Part shown: one piece after another, positions 33,037 to 43,070 of the stretch
How positions within the stretch are numbered: position 1 is the stretch's first letter
Layout: the number at the start of each line of letters is the position of its first letter
Source of the DNA: Symbiodinium natans
Lineage: Eukaryota > Sar > Dinophyceae > Suessiales > Symbiodiniaceae
Assembly: GCA_905221605.1 (NCBI GenBank)
Contig: CAJNDS010000025.1
Coordinates: 641,501 to 705,500 of the forward strand
Direction of reading: 5' to 3'
DNA: 64,000 nucleotides
The notes under the pieces: model-generated
Told to the model about the DNA's origin: nothing
What the model saw: the letters and a program-made list of their open reading frames with translations, nothing else
The model's database searches: none
Program-made: the position numbers and the translations under genes

Positions 33037-33376
33037 ATATGGGGGGGCTTCTCCGAAATTTCGGGGTGCCTGAAACCTGGGGGGTCCCGGGGATCCTGGT
33101 ATCTGGGGGTTCGTTCGTGAACCCCCATATGGTCAGTTCTCAATCTTGTGATCCCTTTTTGTGTGTACCCTCAATACTAGGGGCCGCCTTGGAGTAGTAA
33201 CCCCAAAACGGACCATATTTCAGAGAACTGGCCATATGCTTTTTTGGCAGGAACTCGTTCATTGCGACCTGGGCCCCGGAACAAGACTGCCTTAGGGCTT
33301 TTCGGGGTTTTTGGGTTTAGGGTTTAGGATTTAGGGTTTAGGGTTTAGGGTTTAGGGGCTTTTAGGGAGTTCCTTT

Positions 33377-33703
33377 TGGCAGCCCAGAAATGTGGACATC
33401 GACAAGGCGACCTCCATGAAGGAATGACCTGGGAGCGATTCACCGTCCTGGGATTTCCCGATGGCCACTTCGCGTTCCTTCGTAGCTGACTGAGTAGGGT
33501 TTAGGGTTTCGGGTTTAGGGTTTAGGGTAGTACACTTTACACTTTTTGGGCGTACTAGAGTCCCCTGTAGAACTGAAAGAAAGTGTACGCTTTTTTGGGG
33601 CAACTAAGGTTCTACAATGAGCACCATCGGCGATTCCTGAAGATGACCCACAACGCGCCTTGCCAGAGCTGGTTAAACGGCCGTGTCGTTGTTGATAAAC
33701 GCA
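33377..33703 (+). CDS. Fascin-like beta-trefoil gene fragment with an element-filled intron
   Basis: Exon about 33377-33473 encodes KCGHRQGDLHEGMTWERFTV and LGFPDGHFA. Exon 33609-about 33703 encodes FYNEHHRRFLKMTHNAPCQS then WLNGRVVVDKR. Joining the GT donor at 33474 to the AG at 33608 restores GHFA-FYNEHHRRFLKM, a textbook signature of this family (compare VAFYNPHFHRFLKLD at 28647). The intron holds a TTTAGGG array plus a family Q inverted repeat. The gene presumably continues beyond a second array (33706-33735). First and last exons are not identified. It may belong to the same gene as 28647-29307 or be a separate paralogue. Confidence 0.5.
33474..33608 (+). mobile_element. Intron made of TTTAGGG units plus a family Q element
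   Basis: GT-AG. After GTTCCTTCGTAGC come TTTAGGG/TTTCGGG units (33497-33527), then GTACACTTTACACTTTTTGGG, CCCCTGTAGAACTGAAAG and AGTGTACGCTTTTTTGGGG, then CAACTAAG. The CCCCTG(T/G)..ACTGAAAG..CAACTAAG part recurs in the last intron of the CobW gene (48526-48616). GTTC occurs at the start of the intron and the start of the next exon. Confidence 0.55.
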
Positions 33704-34230
33704 ACCCGAAACCCGAAACCCTAAACCCTAAACCCTAAACGCATGGTGGGAATTTCCGACAAAGGAAAGGCCCAACAAGGGTCACGAATTCAGTCTCAAA
33801 CTGTAGGTAAACTAGCAATCTCATATTCCCGTGTGAACGTGGCACGTAGCAAAGAAGGGGTTGGGGACCCAAAGGAAGCCACATGTCATCCAAATGCGAG
33901 ACCCCCTACAAGATGCAGGCTGTGACGGCATCTGGCAAGGTGGATATTGAGGAAATGCCTAAAACTGGCTGGCCCAACGTGCCTCGGCTCTCAAACTCTG
34001 TGGATTCAGGGTTTAGGGTTTAGGCCTTAGGTTTCCGTATTTTCGGTGCGCCCTTTGTGCGAAACCCCGAAAGAGTGCGACAGCTTCTTCTATGGTATCG
34101 AAAGGTTCGTGTTGCAGCGTCTGTTTTCCCAATGGCCATGGCTTGCTGTACAGTGCAGCAACTTCCCGAAAGGCTCAGACATCCAAGAAGACGTTTAGGG
34201 TTCAGGGTGTAGGGTTGAGGGTTTAGGGGC
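33704..34230. other. Array-bounded stretch without confident gene
   Basis: A CCCGAAA/CCCTAAA array at 33704-33735 is bordered by TAAACGCA on both sides (33696-33703 and 33736-33743). After it the frame stays open for a while (MVGISDKGKAQQGSRIQSQ). A short TTTAGGG block is at 34193-34228. Confidence 0.35.
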
Positions 34231-34233
34231 GGG

Positions 34234-34320
34234 CTGCCAACCAAGGAGTTGTTCTACATCCAGGACCGCGGGGTGCGGCTCCACTTGCTGTCGGGGAAAG
34301 TGTTTGACATCGCGCGTTGA
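34234..34320 (+). CDS. Possible terminal exon, unknown protein
   Basis: Encodes LPTKELFYIQDRGVRLHLLS then GKVFDIAR and a stop. G/C-rich third positions and a TTTAGGG block immediately upstream (likely intron) suggest a last exon. No family recognised. Confidence 0.3.
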   Translation: MPTKELFYIQDRGVRLHLLSGKVFDIAR

Positions 34321-35536
34321 AGAAGCTGGCGGGTGTACGGTTAGGGTTGGGGGGGGTTTAGGGTTTAGGTTTAGGATTTAGGGTTTAGGGTTTAGAAACA
34401 CATTATATTGGAGCAACATCTTTTTTGCTGGTAAGGGTGTGGCTCGCATTTGTTTTGAGGTGTCAACACGTCCTATCGCACAATCCGGCTTGCGTGTTTG
34501 CCTGGGGCAGCAAGCCTCCTCTGCAGTCTGTGGGTTCAACAATCTTGACGAGTTCGGATTCTGGAAGGTACCTGATATTCCTCCCTTTGTAAGCCTTTGT
34601 AAGAATCTATGCAGGGGCACCCCATCTGCGCATAACTAGAAATCATGCATGGTAGCAGATTTTTCGCCTAGCCTCTTCTTTGCAATAGGGGGTGGTTCCG
34701 GGTGGGATATCATTATCTTGGGGCTACGTTGAGGGGTACCCCTCTTTGAAGAAATGCCAATGTGAGACACAAGGGGTGCAGAACATTGCTCAGCAGGACG
34801 TCGGCAAAGTGGTTGCCTCAGATTGAATTCAGTATGCAGAAGGGTTGGCAGGTAGTGATGCCGAGTGCTGCCCTTGCAACCCATAAGACCGAAACTCGGA
34901 AAGGTTGCTGCCAGAATCCCCAAAACCCTAAACCGGGTACCCTACATACAAGGCTCCGAGTTACAACCAGGGACCGTAATTTAGCGAACCTCCAGCGTGT
35001 GGCTTTCGACGTATGTAGGACCTTGTTGCGAGGGATTGGAAGGACGCAGAAACACAAAGATTGGATATTACAGACTCGAGTCCAGATGGGTATGCTGTGC
35101 AAGGCATGATGACGTTGTCTCAGCTTCGTCTTTCTAAAGCCACAAGAAGAGTTGTCGGATTCTACCGGTACAATGGCAACGTTAAGCCGACAGAATGGCA
35201 GCGGAACTGTTTTGAAATACTTGCAGGAACCCAAACATATTGCGAAACGTTGCCACGCCGGAACACTAAAGCAAGTATGACGGCGAACAAAGCCGGATAG
35301 AAATGAAATAGGCAATGCCAGTGGAAATCACAACTATCCCTGAGTTGGGTGGGGTGGACATAGGACCCTCGGTATATATGATATCAGACCTCCTTTTGCA
35401 ATATCCACGCAGACCAGAGCACAATCTGCGAACCTTCCCGAAGCTCGTAACTCCCAGGCATGTGGCTGGGCATGTAAACTTCGAAGGGGCATCGGTGCGG
35501 TGGCGGGCCCAGGGGCCCTCTGAGTGTAGAGGCACA

Positions 35537-35651
35537 CCTTGGGGACGAAATGAACCCCAAAAGGGTTTATGGTTCATATACCTCAATAGGGATTAAGTAT
35601 AGTAGTATAGAGTATATAACCCCAATTTTAAGGTTCATTTCGTCCCCAAGG
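35537..35651. mobile_element. Family B element, intact ends
   Basis: CCTTGGGGACGAAATGAACC at the left and GTTCATTTCGTCCCCAAGG at the right, a 19-bp inverted repeat. The core has GTTCATATACCTCAATAGGG and AGTATATAACCCCAATTTTA. This family forms introns at 47391-47506, 59261-59374 and 60056-60180. Confidence 0.8.
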
Positions 35652-36049
35652 TGGTTCTTCTTGGGTTTGGCAGAAAAAAGGACGCCCATGTTTGAGCACA
35701 TCTTTTTGAACGCCCGGAATCCCAAGCCCGTGTAAACTCTTAGGGCTTAGGGTTTAGGGTTTCATTACCTACCCTAGTACGCCGACCTTAAGAAGCAAAA
35801 AGAACCCTCAGTACACGGAGTGGTTTGCACAGGGGGGGGGGGGGGGGGGGGCGGGGGAGGTGGCAATGCCACGAGAGGTTTACACTGGGGGAAGTTAGGG
35901 TTCAGGCCAAAGGTTCAATCCCTAAACCCTAAACCCGTTTCAATCTTTGGTCTTTGGATTGCGGCATATTCGGCTCAGGGCAGGAACCCTACTTGCAGTT
36001 TCAGGGTTCTTACAACCCGAATTTACACTGTCCTTATGAGCCCGTCTAA

Positions 36050-36194
36050 GCCCTCTAAGTAGGTACTTAGAATTGCTCGCAGCAGGCTCATGTGTACTTT
36101 TAAGCCCCAATTCTAACTGCACCTAACAAGCTCTAAGTAGGTTATAAGTAGACATATATGTGGGGTTATAAGTACCCATGCACCTCCAAGTGGG
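36050..36194. mobile_element. Degenerate family K element
   Basis: Shares CCCCAATTCTAACTGCAC, CTAAGTAGGTTATAAGTAG and a terminal CACCTCCAAGTGGG with family K. The left end is eroded. Confidence 0.45.
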
Positions 36195-36477
36195 AAGTCA
36201 CATCCCCTAGTTTGAAAGGCTCCTGGCCTGTTTGCCAAACATGTCATGGTACGCCTGGGGCCTTGACCCTGGAACCTCACGGCTTTAGGGTTTAGGGCTT
36301 AGGGTTGAGGGTTTAGGGTTGAGGGTTTAGGGTTTAGGGGTTTAGGGTTTTCAAGAGATGTGTTGTTGCCAAAGAGCCCTCTGTGCGAAGCCAATCTAAC
36401 GAAACGGCCCGATCATCCTCAGGTCACCAACTTCGTCAAAGGACTCTTCGAGACCTAGCTGACCCAGATTGACTCAC

Positions 36478-36573
36478 GGTTTAGGGCTTTTTAGGGTTTA
36501 GGGTTTAGGGTCTAGGGTTTAGGGTTTAGGGTTTAGGGTTTAGGGTTTAGGGTTTAGGGTTTAGGGTTTAGGG
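36478..36573 (+). repeat. (TTTAGGG)n array
   Basis: About 13 units, near-perfect, + strand orientation. Confidence 0.95.
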
Positions 36574-37356
36574 GCGTCTTAGGCGGAGGTTTGTCTCAGA
36601 GATCGGAGTTTGGAGGCGCTGCGAAGATTCAAATAAATAGGGGATGTTCTCCATCTCAGCATCCTTCAAGCCGCCGCTCAAAAGAACAAGGAGCGTCATC
36701 TGCAGCGAGCCTGCTGCCGGCCCAAAGTGGCACCCTAAACCCTAAACCCTATAAACCCTAAACCGCAGAAAGGTTGCTTGAAGCCCAGCGCAATTCCACT
36801 TCGACCCAACATCTCTCAGTTGTCGGCAGGAATGGAAAAAGTCTCCATCCTCTGGCCTTCTTGACGATTTGGAAAGACCCAATCCCACTAAAAAAAGAGC
36901 CTGGGAAAACCAAACGCAAGCAAACACAGCATATCAAAGCATGTCGAATTCCACGATTCAAGGCTCGAGGGGTGGTTTTAGTAGCCGTTCTGAGCACTGA
37001 GGAGTGCTTTGCCCAATTCAGCCTGACGGAATCTGTTGGCTACACCAGAGAGATCCCTGGGCAGCCAATCGGCGCAGGAATCAACATCGGAATGTCCGGC
37101 CGGGGCCTTAGTCCTCTTCTATAATTCGATTGAGGTCACGTTGACGCCTCTTTTCTCTGAGACACTATCTCTCTTTCTCTCAGCAATGCCGCAAATGCCA
37201 TAAAGAATACCCTCCCAAAATTCTACTTCAAAGCTACCCAACTGACTAAATGGGCCCCCCTACGTCGGAAGACGTGGAGTTTCAAGGTTTAGGCGCGCGC
37301 CATCCTTCGTTTGTGATTACTTTGCCCTGTCCCTCGGTTCCTTGACACTTCTGACT

Positions 37357-37455
37357 CGGGATGTTCCACTGTATACTTACAGTCCGTACTAGGGATTATA
37401 GTACCCCCTAGAATAATCCTGTTTAAGGACCTAGTATAAGGGGGAACCTCCCAAC
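37357..37455. mobile_element. Family A element
   Basis: CGGGATGTTCCACTGTATAC and TTACAGTCCGTACTAGGGAT at the left; TAGTATAAGGGGGAACCTCC at the right. Confidence 0.7.
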
Positions 37456-37755
37456 TTTTGACGCTCCCCACTTTGAGGCTCCAAGTGGTTCATGGCTAAG
37501 GCCACACATGGAACATCCCCCTGCCACTGAACAGGCCTAGGTTGGAACAGAACTTTTCGTTTCATGATTCTTAGACCCCCTGTGTAATCCTTATGAAGCC
37601 ATAAAGTTTCATGTTTTCTGTTTATCCCTATCATCCCTACATGAACCTTGTAAAGCCACAAAGAATTCAATTTCCCTCCCCTCCCCCCACCCAAGCCTAC
37701 CCCAGACTTGAACAAGAGTCGATGCAGAGTGGAGGGGATCACTGGCTCTACAGGT

Positions 37756-37843
37756 ACTAGTTGCTTAAGAACCCCCAGGAAAAAACACAACATTAGTATC
37801 TTTTTGTTTTTTGGGAGGGTTCTTATTAGGCAGCAATTAGTAG
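37756..37843. mobile_element. Family I element
   Basis: ACTAGTTGCTTAAGAACCCC at the left, GGGTTCTTATTAGGCAGCAA then TTAGT at the right. It directly precedes the open stretch beginning 37844. Confidence 0.6.
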
Positions 37844-38176
37844 GCAGTGGTTTTCAAGCTTTTGCATGAGGGGGATCATGGACCCACGGGTGAGAAATCC
37901 GCCGACGTTCGGACACGAAAGGCTGCAGAGAACAAGGCACAAAGACTGGCGCAGTGTGAATACGGATACGACGAGAATCTCATTTCAATGTGGTGGTTTC
38001 CGAAAGTAGGGGTACCCTTTTGGGGGGGTCCCTTTAAGGGGATTCTATTCAATCTGGGGTATAAAAGGGGACCCCTGTTTTGGAAATACCCTTGCTTTGT
38101 CGCTGCTCAAATAGATGCTGAGATGGCGTCAACGTCAACTCGCTCAAACAGATCCTCGGCTGACTCTGCTAGGTAG
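37844..38176 (+). CDS. Possible exon pair split by a family H element
   Basis: The first part (to about 37990) encodes LHEGDHGPTGEKSADVRTRK then AAENKAQRLAQCEYGYDENL. The second part (from about 38092) encodes CFVAAQIDAEMASTSTRSNR then SSADSAR and a stop. The 100 bases between are a family H element (GGTTTCCGAAAGTAGGGG to TTTTGGAAATACC). Upstream is a family I element. Exact splice sites are uncertain and no domain was identified. Confidence 0.3.
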   Translation, partial: AVVFKLLHEGDHGPTGEKSADVRTRKAAENKAQRLAQCEYGYDENLISMWWFPKVGVPFWGGPFKGILFNLGYKRGPLFWKYPCFVAAQIDAEMASTSTRSNRSSADSAR

Positions 38177-38693
38177 GCCCTGGGGGCTTTTTTATATTTT
38201 TTCCCCTTATTCTGAGGGTCTTCGGGGTCCTGGTTTGTCCGGATTTGAGGTTTCGGTTGTTCGCCTCTGTGGGCGGCAATGCTTTGACGAATCCTTGGGC
38301 AGCTGCCCCTACACCCTACACCCTACACCCTAAACCCTAAACCCTAAACCCTAAACCCTAAACCCTAAACCCTACAGGGGTGTAAGTGCCAGGTGTTCTC
38401 AGGAAGTTGTAGTCTGGCACGTGGTGACCTCTCAAGTTCCTACAGCTGCTGCCGATCGTCGCCGGCGTGTACAGACAGGTTAGGAGTTTAGGGTTTATGG
38501 GGTTAAAGGGTTTATGGGGTTCAAAGGGTTTATGGGGTTCAGAGGGTTTATAGGGGTTTATGGGGTTTATAGGTTTTTTGGGTTTATAGGGTTTATAGGG
38601 TTTATATAGGGTTTATAGGGTTTATAGTGTTTAGGGGTCTGCACACCCCCAAATCTCCAGAGTAGAGCATGATGGGACATGCAGGGTTCAAGC

Positions 38694-38860
38694 TTGGGAT
38701 GGTCCCCCTTATACTAACAGCTCCTTAATGAATATGAGGATAGGGGGTACCATAATTATGGGGGGGGGGACTCTTAGTATAAGGGGGAACAGAATAGGGG
38801 GTACCTCAACCCCTATAAACCCCATGACGGACTCTCAGTATACAGGGGGAACACATCCCA
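38694..38860. mobile_element. Family A element with internal duplication
   Basis: CTTGGGATGGTCCCCCTTAT at the left, CAGGGGGAACACATCCCA at the right, and an additional internal right-end-like AGTATAAGGGGGAACAG at about 38774-38792. The AG at its end precedes an exon-like piece (38862-38970). Confidence 0.65.
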
Positions 38861-38861
38861 G

Positions 38862-38970
38862 GTGTCCAAGCCTAAACCCAACACAAACCGACCCCATCGT
38901 GAAGGATAATCCAGGGCAAGCTGCCCAGCATCTCCACCTCGGTGTGGGCCTCCTTCACCATAGGCAGAGG
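38862..38970 (+). CDS. Possible internal exon after a family A element
   Basis: Begins right after CATCCCAG and encodes CPSLNPTQTDPIVKDNPGQA then AQHLHLGVGLLHHRQR, ending at a GTTTAGGG donor-like site that starts a TTTAGGG array (38971-39030). Placement between an element and an array matches the intron pattern of the confirmed genes. Function unknown. Confidence 0.3.
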
Positions 38971-40617
38971 GTTTAGGGTTTAGGGTTTAGGGTTTATAAG
39001 TTTAGGGTTTTGGGGTTTAGGGTTTGGTTTAGGGCCCAGAAGGGTGGTCACTTGCTTGTCTTAGCCTCTTCTCGGATTTTGGAGGTCCAGTTGGGTTGAG
39101 AGGTTCCCGTGTCTCCGCGCGCACACAGTTCCGAGATCTTCAAACTCCGGCTGCAGAGCGTGAAGGGATGCTTTTCGTCACCGCATAGACCTTAAGTCCC
39201 CGTAGTTAAAAGGGGACCTGCGTTGGCGCCAGCCTTTGAGCTGTATCTATGGAGCCTATAGCATGGCTACAGAGGAGATGCACTTCAGAACGAAGCAGCT
39301 TTGCAGGCTCAATTTCTGGAATTCGGAGAGGGCTTCTTGGATTCAGGAGCTCACAGGAAAGATCGGGCTTCTGGTAGGAGGTGGAGGTAAGTGCGCTGGA
39401 GTATGGCGAGAGTGTCAGCTGGGGGCAAACAAAAGACCAAGCCGGAACTCCCCCACAACAAAGAGCAGCAGCGACTCCGTCTCTTCTCGATGTTGATCAT
39501 TCTTGCAATGCTGGTTGTTCCTTGATTCTTGTTGTAGTAAAAGTCCATTGTTGGTGTAAGCGTTGGTTGCGCCACGGGCGCAGGGCCTAGAGTACAGAAA
39601 TTTCAAGCACTAGGAAAGGGTGGAGGCTGCGGAAGAGCTTATTCTTTCGCCGTTTTCGTATGGTAATGGCTCATATCGAAACATGGAAAACCCTGCAGAT
39701 CAGAGAAGCAGCGGCAGGCGGCGTGGCGAAGTGGATTTGGACCGGAAGTGGCGTAAGCGTCTGGTTCAGCATCTTACGCCGCATCCAAGCCTCAGGACTG
39801 TTTGGTACATGTGCAATCAAGATCGAGCAACCTCATATAGTTAGTAGTATTAACGATACGAAAATGCTAACATGAAAGTCATCATAGTAATGAAACAATG
39901 TTCCGATATTGTAGCAATTTACCAAGACAGTGATTATAACAAGTCTTTGCCACATCCTTCGTGAAGTTGCATGTCTAACCCCGAAGTCTTAAGCCTTGGC
40001 ATGGCCAAACAGAGATATGAGCGGCCCGACCTGCACACATGCACCCAGGAGCAACGAGATTGGCGGCCTTTGTTTTGGGGTTTAGGGTTTAGTTTTTTTT
40101 TTTTTTTTTTTTGGGGGGGGGGGGGGGCGCTCTGTGCAAAATATAAAGGCATTTAGGGTTTATGGGTTTTTGGGGGGGAGCTTATGTCAAAAGATACATC
40201 GAAGCCAGCACGGTCAGTGATCCATGCTATTCATCGTGACAGTCTTGGTCTCCTCATGCTTCGCGATGACATCTGCTCCTTGACGTACATTCGGCATGCC
40301 TGAATGTTGATGTTCAGGTGCTGGAACTACTGGCTTGCACCTGGGCGTCTCCATTGGCCTCCTGGCCACAGGATGCTCAGCTCCACTTAGAATTACCGGT
40401 CGGAGAGGAGAGAAGCATCACTCCACTGTTTTGCTTGAAAGATGGAGAAGTCGAGGGAGCATGAGACCCCTTCACAACCCCAAACCCTGAACCCTCAACC
40501 CGGTGTTTGGGAGCGTGGAGGGCGATCGCGTGAGACACATCCTCAGGGAACGGCCGCAAGGGCCCATGATGGTGACCACTTGGATCATCCGGGTATACTC
40601 ATGTTATAGGGCGTGCT

Positions 40618-40700
40618 TTGGGATGTTCCCCCTTATACTAACAGCCCTTAATGGGGATTATAGTATCCCCCGATCTGTTAGGATAAGGGGAACATCCCAA
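40618..40700. mobile_element. Short intact family A element
   Basis: TTGGGATGTTCCCCCTTATA at the left, GATAAGGGGAACATCCCAA at the right, only 83 bases long. It follows an open stretch (VEGDRVRHILRERPQGPMM, 40512-40617). Confidence 0.75.
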
Positions 40701-41032
40701 GGTGTGTTGTCGATTATGTGTGAGGGTTAGTTAAGATGATCCTCAGATTCAGCTCGCGGGTGCCCCGATTCGTGCCTGCGGAGTGTGGATAAGGCTGTTG
40801 GGTGTGCGCAGTGCGGGTGGGCAAAAACAGAACCTACAAACCCTACAAGCTCATAAGCCCGCCCTACACCCTAAACCCTAAACTTTGAACCTAAACCTAA
40901 ACCCTAAACCCTAAACCCTAAACCCTGCAAGCTCATTACTCAGGATGGAGCCAGGCCATTCCTGACGCAAAATGTGTCTTGGGACCCCTCTTCGCGGGCA
41001 TGGAGTGCTCCCGATCGATTGGCTTTGTGTTT

Positions 41033-41197
41033 CTTGGTGGCCCAGTGGTGCCCTTTCCCCTTCTTTTGTTTAGGGCTTAGGGTTTAGGGTTTAGGGTTTG
41101 GGGTTTAGGGTTTAGGGTTTAGGGTCAAGGTTTCCTTGCCAAGGAGCCCACCCCCCAAAAGGCTGGCCCTTAGTATAACATGGCTTCCGGGCTACCG
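41033..41197. mobile_element. Family F element carrying a TTTAGGG array
   Basis: CTTGGTGGCCCAGTGGTGCC and CTTTCCCCTTCTTTTG at the left, TATAACATGGCTTCCGGGCT at the right. Between the halves is a TTTAGGG block (41070-41126). Compare the array-free copy 60859-60971 and the array-bearing copy 6790-6940. Confidence 0.7.
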
Positions 41198-41561
41198 CTA
41201 AACCCCAAACCCTAAACCCCAAAAGGTTTTCCATGATGTGCTGCTCCTTTGACCTCATCAACGCGAAGAACAACTGCCGCTGAAAGCGGCACCGGACAAC
41301 TCCGCGTATCGACATCTCGATATCCGTCGAAAAAAGAAAGGTCCAAGAGCTTTTGAGTAGGTGAATGAGTAATATAGGCAGGGGTCGGAATAACTACTCA
41401 TAGTATTCCCTTATGGTCCCTATATACTTATACCATGATGGGTTAACCCCGTTTATGGTCCGTAGTTGGTTTGCACTGCTTAACATGGGCGGTGGGGCGT
41501 TGCTCGGAGAGCATTGCCTATCGAGCAGCAGACGGCAGCTGACGGATACCCGAGTCTGCAA

Positions 41562-41610
41562 GAGAGAGAGAGAGAGAGAGCGAGCGAGAGAGCGAGAGAG
41601 AGAGAGAGAG
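41562..41610 (+). repeat. (GA)n microsatellite
   Basis: GAGAGA with CGAGCGAGAGAGCGAG interruptions, directly before a family B element. Confidence 0.9.
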
Positions 41611-41621
41611 CAAGCCCTATT

Positions 41622-41733
41622 CCTTGGGGACCAAATGAACCCTAAAATTGGCGTCATATACCCTATACTACTATAATTCCGATTAAGGTGATATGAACCA
41701 TAAACCCTTTCAGGGTTCATTTCGTTTTCAGGG
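41622..41733. mobile_element. Family B element
   Basis: CCTTGGGGACCAAATGAACC at the left, GGGTTCATTTCGTTTTCAGG at the right. The core is TCATATACCCTATACTACT. Confidence 0.7.
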
Positions 41734-41984
41734 TTACCCCTACAGGAGGGCTCGGGTGGACTATGGGCCTCACGAAAGCCTTCCCTGCCGCTGTCTCGGC
41801 CAAAACTCTAGCCGAACGGCTTTGTCTTGCAGGGCACTCGACCCACTCTCAGTGCAGCATGTGAAGAAGGCATATAGAACAACAGAAGACCAGGCAACCC
41901 TAAACCTTAAACCCTAAACCCTAAACCCTAAACCCTATACCCTATAAACCCTAAACCCTAAACCCTAAACCCTCCCTCGTTACG

Positions 41985-42084
41985 GATACACCTCGCCTTG
42001 ATGGCCACGCTCTGCTTGGCGCGTCGGTGCAACGCCTGGAACTTATCATCTCTTTCTGCGGTGTCATACGGGAGTTCCACGGAA
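41985..42084 (+). CDS. Possible exon before a family H element
   Basis: Open frame encodes PRLDGHALLGASVQRLELII then SFCGVIREFHG and stops at the start of the family H element. It is preceded by CCCTAAA arrays. No family recognised. Confidence 0.3.
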
Positions 42085-42215
42085 GTTTACGCTATTCGGG
42101 GTACCTTCTCAGGGTCCCTTTTAAAAGGGGATCCTAGTATTTGGGGGTCTATATTCCACTGGGATCCAACTACTTGGGGGTCTAGATTAGGGGTCCCTTA
42201 TTTGCGTAAACCCCC
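42085..42215. mobile_element. Family H element
   Basis: AGTTTACGCTATTCGGGG at the left and TTATTTGCGTAAACCCCCC at the right. The core GGGGATCCTAGTATTTGGGG is followed by GGTCTA twice, an internal duplication. Confidence 0.65.
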
Positions 42216-42370
42216 CATACAGCAACAGTTAAATCAGCGACCATGCCGCATAGTGGACCCCGTTGCCACCGTACCATGTACATGTGTCATATGTCCCCCG
42301 CACCCCGAAACCTCTACGTAACCCAAAAGACAAGTTTCATTTGCATTGTACCCTGGAAATTTTGGAAACC

Positions 42371-42568
42371 CAGGATGGGCCATCAGGCCCTATCGAATCC
42401 CCATAATTAACCCTATACAAATTAGGGCCTTTTGAGGGGCTTCTTCCTCAAGAACCCAAAACCTACTTTTCGTAGGTTCGGATTCTAAAACTCCTTATAG
42501 GGTTCTTGCTTAACCTACCAAAAAATAGGTTTTGGGTTCTTCAGGTAGGGTATGATGTCCCATGCTGG
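42371..42568. mobile_element. Family E element interrupted by a family J element
   Basis: Outer ends CAGGATGGGCCATCAGG and TGATGTCCCATGCTGG belong to family E. Inside, 42450-42542 is a complete family J element with AAGAACCCAAAACCTA and TAGGTTTTGGGTTCTT arms. This is a nested insertion. Confidence 0.65.
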
Positions 42569-43047
42569 ACCCTAAACCCCCAGCGCGCAGGGCAGGTAAA
42601 GCTCGATGAGCGTCGGGAAGGATGGTTGCGTGGAGTGAGTTCTTGCTGAGTTTTCACCCAGACAGACGCCAGGTTGCCATGGCCTTGGTTTCACTCACAC
42701 ATGTCGATGGTAACAGCATCATGGCCAAACGATATGAGTCTTACTCAGAATCGTAAGAAAATACCCAAATAGGCAGGTTCGGATCAATGTGTGCCGCCTG
42801 GCGGCGGCACCGACAAATTCACATGGTCGCGAGAGTTGCCGTGTTAACCGCATGCTCTCACGTGCTTGAACGACTTAACTATGTCTCTTCAGTTCTTGTG
42901 TTTTAAGAGTCTGAAGTTGGCATGCTCTTCGCAACTCTAGGGCGCCTTACATGTCAGAAGGAAAGGTCAATTTCTGCAAGAAGAGTCTTCAACGCCCTGC
43001 ACCCCTGCGGCTCAAGCATTTTGACCACAGGTTCCAGTTGTTCTAAT

Positions 43048-43056
43048 TCCCGGCAG
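43048..43056 (+). promoter_or_regulatory. Candidate spliced-leader acceptor before the apple-EEP gene
   Basis: TTCTAATTCCCGGCAG ends 14 bases before the ATG at 43071, giving a short leader of the kind seen on trans-spliced dinoflagellate mRNAs. Confidence 0.35.
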
Positions 43057-43070
43057 CTGATCTCGGTCCC

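Larger units (their letters stand above)
29308..33370. other. Stretch with scattered repeats, no confident gene
   Basis: Inverted-repeat elements lie at 31203-31341 and 31734-31903, and a degenerate family H element at 33040-33125. TTTAGGG/CCCTAAA blocks are at 30600-30620, 31055-31097, 31612-31665, 32489-32522 and 33315-33358. An ATC microsatellite is at 32673-32702. Open frames at 29627-30430 (minus) and 32504-32819 (minus) give no recognisable domain. Confidence 0.5.
34330..43050. other. Repeat-rich stretch with a few exon-like islands
   Basis: Holds telomere-like arrays at 34365-34397, 35737-35762, 36281-36350, 36478-36573, 38315-38375, 38477-38635 (TTTATAGGG variants), 38967-39030, 40865-40926, 41070-41126 and 41898-41973. 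Elements of families A, B, E, F, H, I, J and K are also present. Islands at 37844-38176, 38862-38970, 40520-40617 and 41985-42084 look coding next to elements, but no protein family could be named. No RNA gene was seen. Confidence 0.5.
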
